This document shows, piece after piece, positions 7,531 through 16,639 of a DNA stretch of 22,500 nt. Each line of letters begins with the position of its first letter. The stretch's first letter is position 1. A program made the translations under genes and the position numbers. The notes beneath the pieces are model-generated. The model searched no databases. It saw only the letters and a program-made list of their open reading frames with translations, and was not told the DNA's origin. This DNA comes from Cristatella mucedo (lineage: Eukaryota; Bryozoa; Phylactolaemata; Cristatellidae), in contig WPIO01000024.1 of the NCBI GenBank assembly GCA_009760855.2, forward strand, positions 2,427,501-2,450,000, in the 5' to 3' direction.

Positions 7531-8390
7531 TACTCAATCACAATTGCATAGCCACTGACCACGTCTGCGAGTTTTAGATCGAGCTTGACCCTCGTGTCGA
7601 GTAATGCTATTTATTCCATGCCCCCACGTATGATAAGGACTGATAATGGTGATGCAAGTGGCCTGCTTTGTGTCCGAAATAATCTGGAATGGAGCAGTTG
7701 GGTGGCTTTCGTAACGATCGACTGTGATAGCTATTTATGTCTCACGGTCTTGTTACTCTGGTGAATAATCCGACTCGCTTACAAGGACAAGGCGTGAGCA
7801 TTTGGCTGCAGCAACGTAGATCATGAATCAAACTCGGAGCATAGAGCTGAATCGCGGGCGAGCTGCCTAGCTAGGTGCAGTGTCTTGGCCGGCAGCTCGA
7901 AGAAAGGTCGGCCAGGTTATGCATATATGGGACGAACTGAGCTTCGACCTTGGGTGAGCCTGATCGCAGATCGTACAACGTTTTTTCTGTCGTAATCGTT
8001 TAGCAATCTACCAGACATCAGAACAGCTGTGCCTTCGTCCAAATGTACTCATTTTACTGCAGACAGCTGAGTGATACGACGTTACACCCGTCTTATAGCC
8101 AAGTCGTGGGTAATGAAATAATATTCATTAGCGTCGGTAGTGCGTGGGAACAACTAGCAATAAATCTCAATGAAGATTGTCTATGGTCGATAGGAAGCGG
8201 CCTATAAGAGCAGCTAACTTGCAACTTCTGGACACTCGACGTGGCTATTAGGCTTGGAGACTATTTGACGTGATACGGGTGAGGAAAGGAGAGCAACGTT
8301 TAGCCTGTCCGCCTGAGGGCTAGGAAGTAGGCCAATTTAGCTCTCCCCGGGAAGTTCCCTGCTGAGCGACGAACAAAACTATTCTCGATA
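7531..8390. other. Intergenic, nothing recognised
   Basis: No long frame, repeat family or RNA gene was recognised. Base composition is mixed. Another AATAAA occurs near 8159. Confidence 0.5.
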
Positions 8391-8456
8391 GCTTTATGGA
8401 TAAAGCACAGGCCTGGTAATGACTAGGTCGGGGCGGCATTCCAAGCTCGAGGCCCA
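8391..8456 (+). repeat. tRNA-derived SINE head
   Basis: GCTTTATGGATAAAGCACAG, CCTGGTAATGACTAGGTCGG and CCAAGCTCGAGGCCC follow the usual order of a tRNA-derived head (A box, anticodon-arm region, B box). The following 200 bases, including CTGACAGGACAGTGTCAC, do not match the SINE-A or SINE-B tails, so this may be a third family or a solitary head. A GPRAWN-like peptide on the opposite strand is only the antisense of the B box. Confidence 0.5.
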
Positions 8457-8459
8457 TTC

Positions 8460-8939
8460 AGCGCCCAGTCCCGAGGCACACGGGCTCTGGTCGCTCTGTT
8501 TCTTGAAATTACCATCCGTGGGATGTCGGACAACGTCGACAATGAAAGCTGGTACATTGAGGCCAACAGATGCTGACAGGACAGTGTCACTTTTCTTTTG
8601 CAAGGAGTGGCCTTGTATGCTGCTTCGGAGGGTTGAGCAGAGATGGTAAACTGTAACAGATTGACCGTGTCAGCGTAGGGAGTTGCCGAGATCTTCCTGT
8701 TAAGGAATGATGGTACCAAAACCTTGAACTGTCTCCAATCAAGCCACTTAATTTACTTTAGTCTCCCATACTAACCTGCCGCTACACTTAAGCCTCTCTA
8801 GACGCGGATTGTCAGTCAGAAAGCGTATCCCATTTATGGCGAAGCTGCCCCTGGTAATTGTGAGGTGATTACCGAAGTCTTTACTTGTAAACTCCATTGA
8901 ATAGCGACTTTGTACGTAACATTACCAGCGGTCGGATGA
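8460..8939. other. Unassigned sequence after a SINE head
   Basis: This may include the body of the SINE whose head is at 8391. No tail hairpin, poly-A or LINE motif was seen. Open frames on both strands are short and without domains. Confidence 0.35.
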
Positions 8940-8996
8940 TTCAACAGCCTCATTTATATACTAGCAGAAGAGTCCTTCCGGCTATCACCAGGGCCA
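8940..8996 (-). repeat. SINE-B tail fragment
   Basis: On the - strand it reads GGTGATAGCCGGAAGGACTC, TTCTGCTAGTATATAAATGA and GGCTGTTGAATCATC. The inner stem AGCC/GGACT has gained a bulge compared with the other SINE-B copies. The tRNA head is absent. Confidence 0.65.
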
Positions 8997-9197
8997 GAGA
9001 AATCTGTGGAAAAAGCCAAAGCTGCAGTCTTTCGAAAAAAGAATAATCTGAGCTAAAAAGACATCTAAACAAATAAGTTTAAAATCTGCGCAAAAATGTA
9101 ATGATCTTGGAAAATCTTCATCGGATTTTGCACAATGGAATGTAATGTATCTCCGTCTGTAACCCCGCAAAGACTAAGTGAGTGTTACTCATAGAAG

Positions 9198-12100
9198 TTT
9201 TTTTTGTATAGCTCAATCACAGCCTAAGCGGCTTTCGGTACACCTTCCGTAGCCAACAGACTTCATCTCACACAACAAAGAGAAAGTGAGAAGCATAGCT
9301 GAGTCAGGAGAGCTATTGAGGTAGTGAGTAGCATGGAAGTAGCAGCATAGTACTTACTGTTTTGAAGAATTTGCAACAGTTGGCAGCAAAAGAGTAGTTG
9401 TCTTTGCATAAGAATTGTGGAAGTGAGTTACACAGCCTAGGACCTGCAGGGCAAAAGCTTCTGTCGCTACCTGTCTGTAAGCGGAGGAATGGAACGGCTA
9501 ATTTATTGTCCATACCGGACCTGAGGGCACGAGGAGGCTGAAACTGGGCAGCAGTTCAGCCAGGTATGGAGGAGCCAAGCCGTGGTGGGTATTGTGGGGC
9601 AGAGTAAGTACTTTGCTCTGCATCCGTTGATCAACCGGCAGCCATTCAAGCTCTTTCAGCATAGGAGACACACAGTCAAATTTCTGTGATTTTTAAACTA
9701 ACCTTGCAGTCATATTCATTGCCAGCTGTAGTGGCCTAGCGGCTTTTTTGGTAGCCCAGCCAAAAAATACGATAATCTAGCTGACACAGAATTACGGAGC
9801 TAGGTAAAATTTTTACAAGCCACCGCAGAAGACAGTTCCTAATCTTAGATAGGGATCGGACTTGATGGCTAGCTGTGGAAGCAGACTTCTTAAGAAAGCT
9901 TTTAAAAGACGACATATAAATTCCGAGCACGAGGTGATGGTCGCACAACAGCATCACCTACTAAAAGAGCAAAGCCTTCTAGTCCAGCCCCACGCTTGGG
10001 GTGTGCTAGTAGGAATTGCGTTGTATCGTTGTTTAGTTAACGTAAATTTGCCGACATCCCGCATTGTGTGTCTGCAAGGCAACCATTTAGTTTATCAGTC
10101 GCTGCAGCAGATTCCGACGGTTTAAATGACACAGCTGAATATCGTCAGCATAAAAGTGATAGCCTATTCCATGGGTCCGAACCACTTTCCCCAGATGCTG
10201 AGTATAAATAGAGAACAGAAAAGGACTGGGGACGGACCCTTGAGGGACTCCACGGGTGACTGGTCTGTGGATGAGACCCACAACGACACGGATTGAACAG
10301 GATCGGACAAGTACAATTTAAACCACGCCAGTGCCTCGTCTGCCAGTTCGATCTTTGTTATAAAGCGTTCAAGTAGGATATCGTGATCAGTAGTGTCGAA
10401 GGTAGCTTATAGGACAGTGTCATCTCAGTCTCGCTATCATTGCTGCATAGGATTTCATCGGTTACACGAGGAGAGCAGTTAAAATGGAGTGCTGCCACTT
10501 AAACCCCAACTGAAATTTTTCAGAAATTTTATTCTTTCGAATGCGTGATACCAGCCGCTTAGTGACAATTTGTTCAAGAATCTTCGATAAAAAAGGAAGA
10601 GCAGCAGAAACTGGTCGATAGTTTGCAAAGACCTCTATCTAGTCCAGGCTTTTTCAGCATCTCGGTCTAACAACGACCGATTTAAAACACTTTGTGACAA
10701 CCCCTTTACAACCCATTGGTTACCTTGGTCCCCCGTTTCCAGAGAAGTGTCAAGTGGCTACGGTTGGGCTAAGTGTATCTGCCAATGAAGACCACCGAGA
10801 TGATGGTACAGGGTCTTCGAGAGAATGGCTCTTTTTACTAGACCTTTTAGGTTGCCACATCGCACATAGAAACCTCGGAAAACATCTTTAGAAAGGCCAC
10901 AAGCTACGATCAAGCAACGGCTTTAGTCGGAGGGGGCTTTATGGAGGCAGAAATGTGCAAAAATAATTCATGAAAAAGGTTGAACATTGTTCGGCTGAGC
11001 CGTTAATATTTGGATAGTGAGACCTCTCAGTGTTGACAGCAAATTGTTTACCCCCATAAACCTGTTTTGGGTCTGACTGGTAGGACTTCAGTTTTTGAGT
11101 TAAAAAAGCCCTGGTTTTTCCAAGTTTATGCGTGTAGACTCGAAGGAAGTCTTTGAAAATGACTAGATCATCAGACCCAACCTTCTTAAAGCTGCGTTCA
11201 AGCCTGCGCTTAACACGGTGCATCTTTTGAAGTGTTTTTCGTAAATTAAGAGGAATCTCCACGACTCCGTGCATGGTCATAATGTGCTTGTCAAGGGTCA
11301 AATGGGTGATCCTGTTGTGCGACACTCACCATGTGCTCGGAATTTAGGTGTTGTCTTTGACAGCTGCCTAAATTTTGAAAGCTTTGTTAAGAAGACTGCT
11401 AATACGGCTAGCCCTCACGTCCGATCCCTATCTAAGGTTAGAACTGTCTTCCACGGTGGCTTGCGAAAAATGTAATTGGCTTCGTAGTACTGTCTCGGCA
11501 TTATAATTGTAAATCCCTTTTGGCTGGGCTACCGAAAAAGCCACTAGGCCAGTGCAGCTTGCGATGAATATGACTGCAAGGCTAATTTACAAAACTCAGA
11601 GGTTTGACCACGTGTCTCCTTTGCTGAAAGAGTTTGGACGGCTGCCGGTTAATCAACGGATATAGAGCAATGTTCTTACACTGACCCACAAGACCCTCCA
11701 CGGCTTGGCTCCTTCACACCTGGCTAAACTGCTGCTCAATTTCAGCCTCCTCGTGCCCTTAGGTCCGGTATGGACAATATATTAGCTGTTTCATTCCTCC
11801 GCTAATAGACCATTAGCGACAGATGCCTTTGCTCTGCAGGTCCTAGACTGTAACACACTTCCATGATTCTTTTCCAACGAGAACTACTCTCCTACTACCG
11901 ACTATAGCACATTTTTTCCAGCCGTGCTAAGCTGGTACTTTCATGCTGTTCACTATCTCAACTGCTCTCCTGACTTAGCTATGCTTCTCACTTTCTCTTT
12001 ATTCCGTACGATGAAGTCCGTTGGCTGCCAACTGTATACTGAAAGCCGCTTAGGCTGTGAGTGCACTACACAAAGCACTCCTGCGTTACACTCACACAGT

Positions 12101-12500
12101 CTTTGTGGCTTTGTGGAGTTACAGACTGAAATACACTCACTACTCCTAAATGATATATGTTCACTACATCCGCGAGAGTATAAACGCTGTCGATCGAGTC
12201 TGAGTGTAGATCAAGAAGACATGCTTCACATGCAGATTCCGAAAATTTGTCCTGGTCAATACTTTTTAAATTTCGTCGCTGGTCAAACTCGATGCTACCC
12301 TGTACGTACGATGGAGCATCAGAACAGTAAACGAAATCTAGCAATGGCCCGAGAGGGTTAGTGGGTGCACAACAAGGTCAGTGGGGGCAGACATTCTTAG
12401 TGATAACGAGGTCCAAGATATTGCACCGGAAATGAAATTAAGCTAGCACAAATACAATTCGGGAGAAATTAATCTCCAGCATCATGCCTGCCAGGCAAAA
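9198..12500 (-). pseudogene. LINE-2 (L2/CR1-type non-LTR retrotransposon), degenerate and interrupted
   Basis: On the - strand the ORF2 order is preserved. The end of the endonuclease (CNILDLVITKN, near 12430) is followed by a RNLKSIDQDKFSE linker (12270), the GVVEIPLNLRKT and ERSFKKV linker region (11260-11190) and DPKQVYGGKQ (11060). Next come reverse transcriptase [20 protein letters not shown] with FYADDIQL (YADD at 10152-10141), the LGIYMSSFKSF thumb block (9930) and the CPAGPRLCNSLPQFL C-terminal block (9440). The 3' end at about 9198 has an AGCC/GGCT hairpin (9233-9221) and a short A run. Endonuclease nicking plus target-primed reverse transcription is the family's mechanism. Multiple frameshifts and stops make it dead, and most of the endonuclease is missing at the 5' end. 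Bases 11311-12075 are a foreign antisense insertion. Confidence 0.85.
11311..12075 (+). mobile_element. LINE-2 copy, 5'-truncated, inserted antisense into another LINE-2
   Basis: It starts CCTGTTGTGCGAC and encodes LGVVFDSCLNFESFVKKTA then HVRSLSKVRTVF, the same thumb block as the host element at 9930. It continues with the FWLGYRKSH block, a PRLGSFTPG block, a degenerate C-terminal block near 11820-11870, and a 3'UTR nearly identical to that of the host copy (CTGACTTAGCTATGCTTCTC). It ends in the AGCC/GGCT hairpin (12044-12056) and CTACACAAA. Minus-strand LINE-2 coding resumes on both sides, which shows that this piece was inserted into it. Stops and frameshifts are present. Confidence 0.8.
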
Positions 12501-12834
12501 ACTTCATAAACATAACGTTAACCCGCATATTATTATGGAAAGGTAAAAGCACGTAAAGGTCATACAAATGATGACATTAATAAAGCTAAGAACTTTGCCT
12601 GATAAACATCAAGGTACTTAATGGTTTTTGGTGTTAGAGAGCGTCTGCCGTCAGCCAAGAAGTCATTGGACATAAAAAAAAAACATTCGCTCAACATCAA
12701 CAGTCCAACACGATGTAATTATACATCTGAAAGTGATCTGGTTCAGTTATTGCAGCCTCGAGAACCATGCTCTGCATCAAATTTCTGCCTTAATTTCATA
12801 GGGAACGCTGACGTTCGATGACACATAATCATGG
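12501..12834. other. Unassigned AT-rich stretch
   Basis: No conserved frame seen. The left part may be further decayed 5' sequence of the - strand LINE-2. The right part may be decayed 5' sequence of the + strand LINE-1. Confidence 0.35.
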
Positions 12835-13063
12835 CACATTAGATCCACAATCAAGTCTGCCTACTTTCAGCTACATAACATTGCTAAAATTCGGGGTTGT
12901 ATAGATAAGGATACTACATCTAAGTTGGTCCATGCATTTGTGACATCCCGTCATGACTTCTGTAACTCAATGCTTGCTGGCCTACCGACATGTGCAATCA
13001 GGCGCTTACAGCTGGTGCAAAACTCAAAAGCTAGGCTTGTCTGCCGTGGGCATCGAAGTTGCC

Positions 13064-13140
13064 AAATGTAAAGCGCCTAGAAAGAAATTTAGTTCTCTGA
13101 GGGCGCTTTATCAAGTGCATTATTATTATATTGTTATTAC
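13064..13140 (+). mobile_element. Tail-only insertion inside LINE-1 coding sequence
   Basis: The piece starts at AAATGTAAAGCGCC, has a complete outer stem (AAAGCGCC with GGGCGCTTT) and ends in an ATT-rich run. It sits between codons of the ARLV...PLLADL region. It has neither tRNA head nor LINE 3'UTR. The exact right edge is uncertain by a few bases because the ATT run merges with host LINE sequence. Confidence 0.75.
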
Positions 13141-13571
13141 CACTTCTCGCCGATCTGTACTGGCTACCAGTCAAGCAACGGATCGACCTCAAGGTTTTGT
13201 CGCTCACTTTTAGGTCACTTCATTCTTTGGCTCCAGCCTACTGATCGAATCTACTCCCCCACCAGGCTAAGCATCGTACCACATACTTTTCGGAATGTAA
13301 CAGTTGACCAATACTTCGTACAAACCTTAAGTTCTTCAGACACTGTGAATTTAGTTCCTATGGTCCGAAAACCTAGAACTCACTCCCAACTTGAGTCACG
13401 ACATCCCCTGACTTGACCGCATTTAAAAAGAACTTAAAAACGCACCTATGTAGGACCGCATTTAGTTTGTCCCCATGATTCATCTTTTATGTGCTTGTGC
13501 ATGCAGACACTGCTGCATGCTGCCAGAAACCACACTTGCATGCTGACCCTGTGCGTGTTACCCCTAACCAT

Positions 13572-13625
13572 AACAATAATAATAACGCACTTGGTAAAGC
13601 GCCCTCAGAGAACTCTTTCTAGACG
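13572..13625 (-). mobile_element. Tail-only insertion with 9-bp target-site duplication
   Basis: About 54 bases of the LINE-1/SINE-A tail in reverse orientation: GCGTCTAGAAAGAGTTCTCT, GAGGGCGCTTTACCAAGTGC, then (ATT)n. They interrupt the LINE-1 3'UTR and are flanked on both sides by CCTAACCAT (13563-13571 and 13626-13634). The flanking repeat and the 3' ATT run mark a retrotransposition event truncated to the last 50 or so bases. Confidence 0.8.
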
Positions 13626-13775
13626 CCTAACCATGTTATTCATGTTGTTTCTCAAGCATGATACCACTCACCATTCGATCGTGTCTCCTTTGCAGTCAGT
13701 AAATGTAAAGGGCCTAGAAAGAGATCGAGTTATCTGAGTGCACTTTATCGAATGTACTATTATTATTATTATGTC

Positions 13776-15549
13776 ATTCGGCACTTTGAGCGGATCAATA
13801 AATTGGGCTATATTGTTCATACTCTACCGGGCTACACAGCTCATAATCCAAATCTTTGGGCAGCACGGACAGCTACCCCTGGTCAAGAATTCACACAACT
13901 CTAAAATGCTGTATTTCCGAGCGGGCTTTAAGTAACCTTGCAATTTTTTGTTCGAATAACTATGCTCGTTGGAAAAGAAAAGTCATACCAGATCAAGCAA
14001 AAAATTCGGTTCCGTTTCCGGCAGATGAAGATAGCCCTCTGTGAATTTAACAAAACTGATAAACATAAAGCACAACAGCGAAAATGAAAAAAAAATGTAT
14101 ACTTTCCACAAATCTGTTTCCGGGTGGTAAATGCTATAACGCCGCTCTGAAAAGCCCAGCAGACGGAAGCAGAAGAGCAGAACGACTTGCTCCCCGTGCA
14201 GCAGTTATGTCGCAGTCGCGCCAGCAACAACGGACCGTAGAGACGGTGGAAGAACCGCTGCTGCTATCAAGCGAATAGAAAGGGGAATTGTTTAACTGAA
14301 ATTTCAAAAATAATCGATTTCTTTTCCGTGCATCCCACTGCAATGTAGATACCCTCCACTCAGTTTGTTGATTACGTAAAGCGTGAACGTTTATTTGCGG
14401 ATGATCAAGCGATGTGAAACTGTTGGGTCCGCATACTCGGACATAACAGAAACGAAGAAAGAACGAGATTCGCATTAAATTTCAAACGGGTCATGGTGCA
14501 GAACGTCTGGAAGGTCGTGACCAGCAATTGAAAAGACCTTCTAAGTTCGTAGTCCTGTGACATTCTGGTTCATGATATTTCGTGATAACTCACGCTGTAA
14601 TAGGCTATCAAGTACTATTCTAGTGCAAGCATTGTGTAGTTCTGATTTTTGTGTAATAATTTAGCGTAAATATTACGAATTTTTTTGGCTTACTAACAAA
14701 CCTAGGCTATTATAGGGGTTGAAGCCCTACCATGTAGTATCAGCAATTGCATCACAATTAAAGTGAATGTCTTGGGCTAAAAATTGTGGAGCCAATGCAG
14801 AAAAACCTTCCTATGTAGTCGCTGTTGGCAAAATATACGACAGACAGGGCCCAAGACAGCCAACGAGTTTGAACAGGGACGATATCGGTCCAGGTTAGCT
14901 TAGCGTTTACCTTTCATGAAGTCAGAGAATTGCCTTCCGCGCTTGGGGTCATGGTCAAAGCATACGAGATGTATCAAATTCTGAGTTAGAGAGGTGGATA
15001 TTTCTAGTATGGGGTTCAATAAGTACCCCAAGTAAGTTATATGAATTGAGCTAGGTATTAAGCTTCTCAAACGTCGTTGAGTGCTTGTTTTCATTTAGCA
15101 CGCTCGAACGCCCACAAACGCTAGCACGTCTTTGAAAACAATGTCAAAATTCCAGCTATTTCTTATCAACACAAGGGATAGGTCTGATTCTAAAATCTTC
15201 CAGAAATTTCAGTGATAAGAGTTTTGTGTTGACTACCCATCGTAGCGCACCAGGTGAAATCGCGAAAGCAGTTCAGGATATGATCAACAAATGCTCAACA
15301 TATTTGAATACATAATTCCAAACTGATAATAAAATTGAAACTTTGCTCATCTATCGAGCTAATATAACCGAAAGCACGTGGTGCTTTTCGAAAAGTTTAG
15401 GGGTATTAGCAGCGTCGGCCAAGGCGAGATGTTTAAAATGGACACTGTGCTACCGTGCAACCCCCCCCCCCGTAGCCGGGGAAGCTATGGAACTTAAGTG
15501 CTAGCACCTTACCCCAAGGGCTAAGACTCATAAGGTAAAATTCCGCTGA
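13776..15549. other. Intergenic, no gene recognised
   Basis: Mostly AT-rich. The frame at 14084-14278 (+), ending SQSRQQQRTVETVEEP then LLLSSE, is GC-richer than its surroundings and has an ATG at 14206-14208. It has no known domain and may be chance. A ten-base C run lies near 15462-15471. Nothing else was recognised in 14480-15540. Confidence 0.4.
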
Positions 15550-15623
15550 TTTTATGGTGTCATTAACTTCGCAGCTAAAGAGCCCGATCGGCTATTATGT
15601 ACCCAAACCCTCGAGCCGCGATG
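15550..15623 (-). repeat. SINE-B copy, head-to-head with SINE-A
   Basis: On the - strand a B-box-like GCGGCTCGAGGGTTTGG (near 15620-15604) is followed by AATAGCCGATCGGGCTCTTT (AGCC/GGCT stem, 15593-15581) and GCGAAGTTAATGAC. It is the fourth SINE-B copy in the window and abuts the + strand SINE-A at 15624. Confidence 0.6.
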
Positions 15624-15762
15624 ATTTGGCCCAGTGCTTGCGGTACTCGCCAGACCAAGAACAGGCCGAGGTCATCGGCTCGAGCTTCATGGCATATATG
15701 AAACGCAAAATGAATGAAATAGAGATTAAGTTCTCTTAAGGAGCTATACAAATTAATTATTT
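15624..15762 (+). mobile_element. SINE-A copy
   Basis: The decayed tRNA head (GTGCTTGCGGTACTCGCC; B box GGTCATCGGCTCGAGC at about 15670-15685) is followed by GGCATATATGAAACGC, a 10-base insertion relative to the 4266 copy, AGAGATTAAGTTCTCT, GGAGCTATACAAATTAATT and an AT-rich end. The hairpin core is kept but the outer stem is damaged. Confidence 0.7.
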
Positions 15763-16173
15763 CTTCTTTTTCTACGTCGGTAGCGGGGAGTGCGAGCGCT
15801 TTTGCCCTAAGCGAGGACCCAGGCACGTGACCATATGAGCGCTCCATCGCTCTCACGGAGTTCTGTTTCAAACGCACTGTGGAAGCTTCAGCGTTCGAAT
15901 CTCTGGGGGCCATAAAGACAGCGCTCGTGCGAGTCCCTCGACCACGGGTAACAAACTCACCGGCGAAGCCATTACGTAGCTACCTACTGTCTAACTCAGC
16001 CTTCATATAATTTTAGAAAAACCGTTGCTTGGGTTCAGGATTGTTCATAGGCCTGATCCTCACACGTCGTAGTTGCAGTTAAATAAATTACTCCTTGATA
16101 CTCCCAACCTTCAGCATGTCTTAAATAAAAATGAATACACTATATATAATCTAATTTTTACCAAGCTTAGTTA
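15763..16173. other. Intergenic region upstream of the tRNA gene
   Basis: No conserved frame and no recognised repeat. The last 100 bases before the tRNA are AT-rich. Confidence 0.45.
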
Positions 16174-16245
16174 TCCCTAGTGGTCTAGTGGCTAGGATCC
16201 GGCGCTCTCACCGCCGTGGCCGGGGTTCGATTCCCCGCTAGGGAA
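16174..16245 (+). tRNA. tRNA-Glu (anticodon CTC)
   Basis: A 72-base cloverleaf without intron. The acceptor stem TCCCTAG (16174-16180) pairs perfectly with CTAGGGA (16238-16244), and the discriminator is A. The anticodon stem CGGCG/CGCCG (16200-16204, 16212-16216) encloses loop CTCTCAC with anticodon CTC at 16207-16209, reading GAG. The T stem CGGGG/CCCCG encloses TTCGATT. The internal Pol III promoter is intact: A box TGGTCTAGTGG (16181-16191) and B box GGTTCGATTCC (16224-16234). The sequence follows the animal tRNA-Glu consensus closely and, unlike the SINE heads in this window, has no damaged stem. It looks functional. It stands alone, with no other tRNA nearby. Confidence 0.96.
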
Positions 16246-16251
16246 TTTTTT
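16246..16251 (+). terminator. RNA polymerase III terminator (T6)
   Basis: Six T residues directly follow the discriminator base of the tRNA-Glu gene, as expected for Pol III termination. Confidence 0.9.
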
Positions 16252-16639
16252 GTCAGACATATTGTTACACAATTTTTAAAAATCTTAAATAGAAGTATTC
16301 ATATTGTAAGTATGCTATTAAACAAATGCAATGGTCAGGAACAAAGCTTTAGGCTTTACCTCGTAACTTGAAATTAAACAAGCTGTAGAAATAAGACGTA
16401 CTGAAGCAAACTAAATAGTGAAAATAAACATGCAATAGCTTTACTACAGGATGTTGATCTCCCTATTTTCACCAAATAGTATCATATCTAACCTAGACTG
16501 AGCTGCACTGTTCCACGGCTGGGCAACGAAACTTGTGGCCACAACGGTTATAAAATTAATTATATATTTATACATATATATGATTAATTGTATTTGCTAT
16601 TTATTCGTGATTCATTATTTTTATTAATTTTATCAGAAC
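16252..16639. other. AT-rich intergenic stretch
   Basis: Low-complexity AT-rich sequence, especially 16550-16630. No gene. The base composition jumps at about 16640, where the R2/NeSL-type fragment begins. Confidence 0.5.

Larger units (their letters stand above)
12835..13775 (+). pseudogene. LINE-1 (L2/CR1-type), longest copy, with 3'UTR and tail
   Basis: The + strand encodes QLHNIAKIRGCIDKDTTSK, LVHAFVTSRHDFCNSMLAGL and RRLQLVQNSKARLVCRGHR. After a nested insertion come PLLADLYWLPVKQRIDLKVL and LTFRSLHSLAPAY, then a decayed WNSLP-like block and DLTAFKKNLKTHLC near 13450. These are the thumb and C-terminal blocks of L2/CR1 ORF2. The 3'UTR (13460-13695) matches that at 5401-5515 and runs without a break into AAATGTAAAGGGCC, hairpin, ATCGAATGTACTATT and (ATT)n. 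Stop codons after APAY and frameshifts show it is inactive. It hosts two smaller insertions (13064-13140 and 13572-13625). Confidence 0.85.

Noticed and set aside
8423-8719. A - strand frame with GPRAWN resembling the C-terminal block of CR1-type LINEs
   Set aside because: The motif is the antisense of the B box of a tRNA-like head on the + strand (8391-8456), and no other LINE block accompanies it.
11924-12361. A 145-codon + strand open frame as a host gene
   Set aside because: Its first part is LINE-2 3'UTR and its second part is antisense to LINE-2 linker coding sequence, so it is not a gene.
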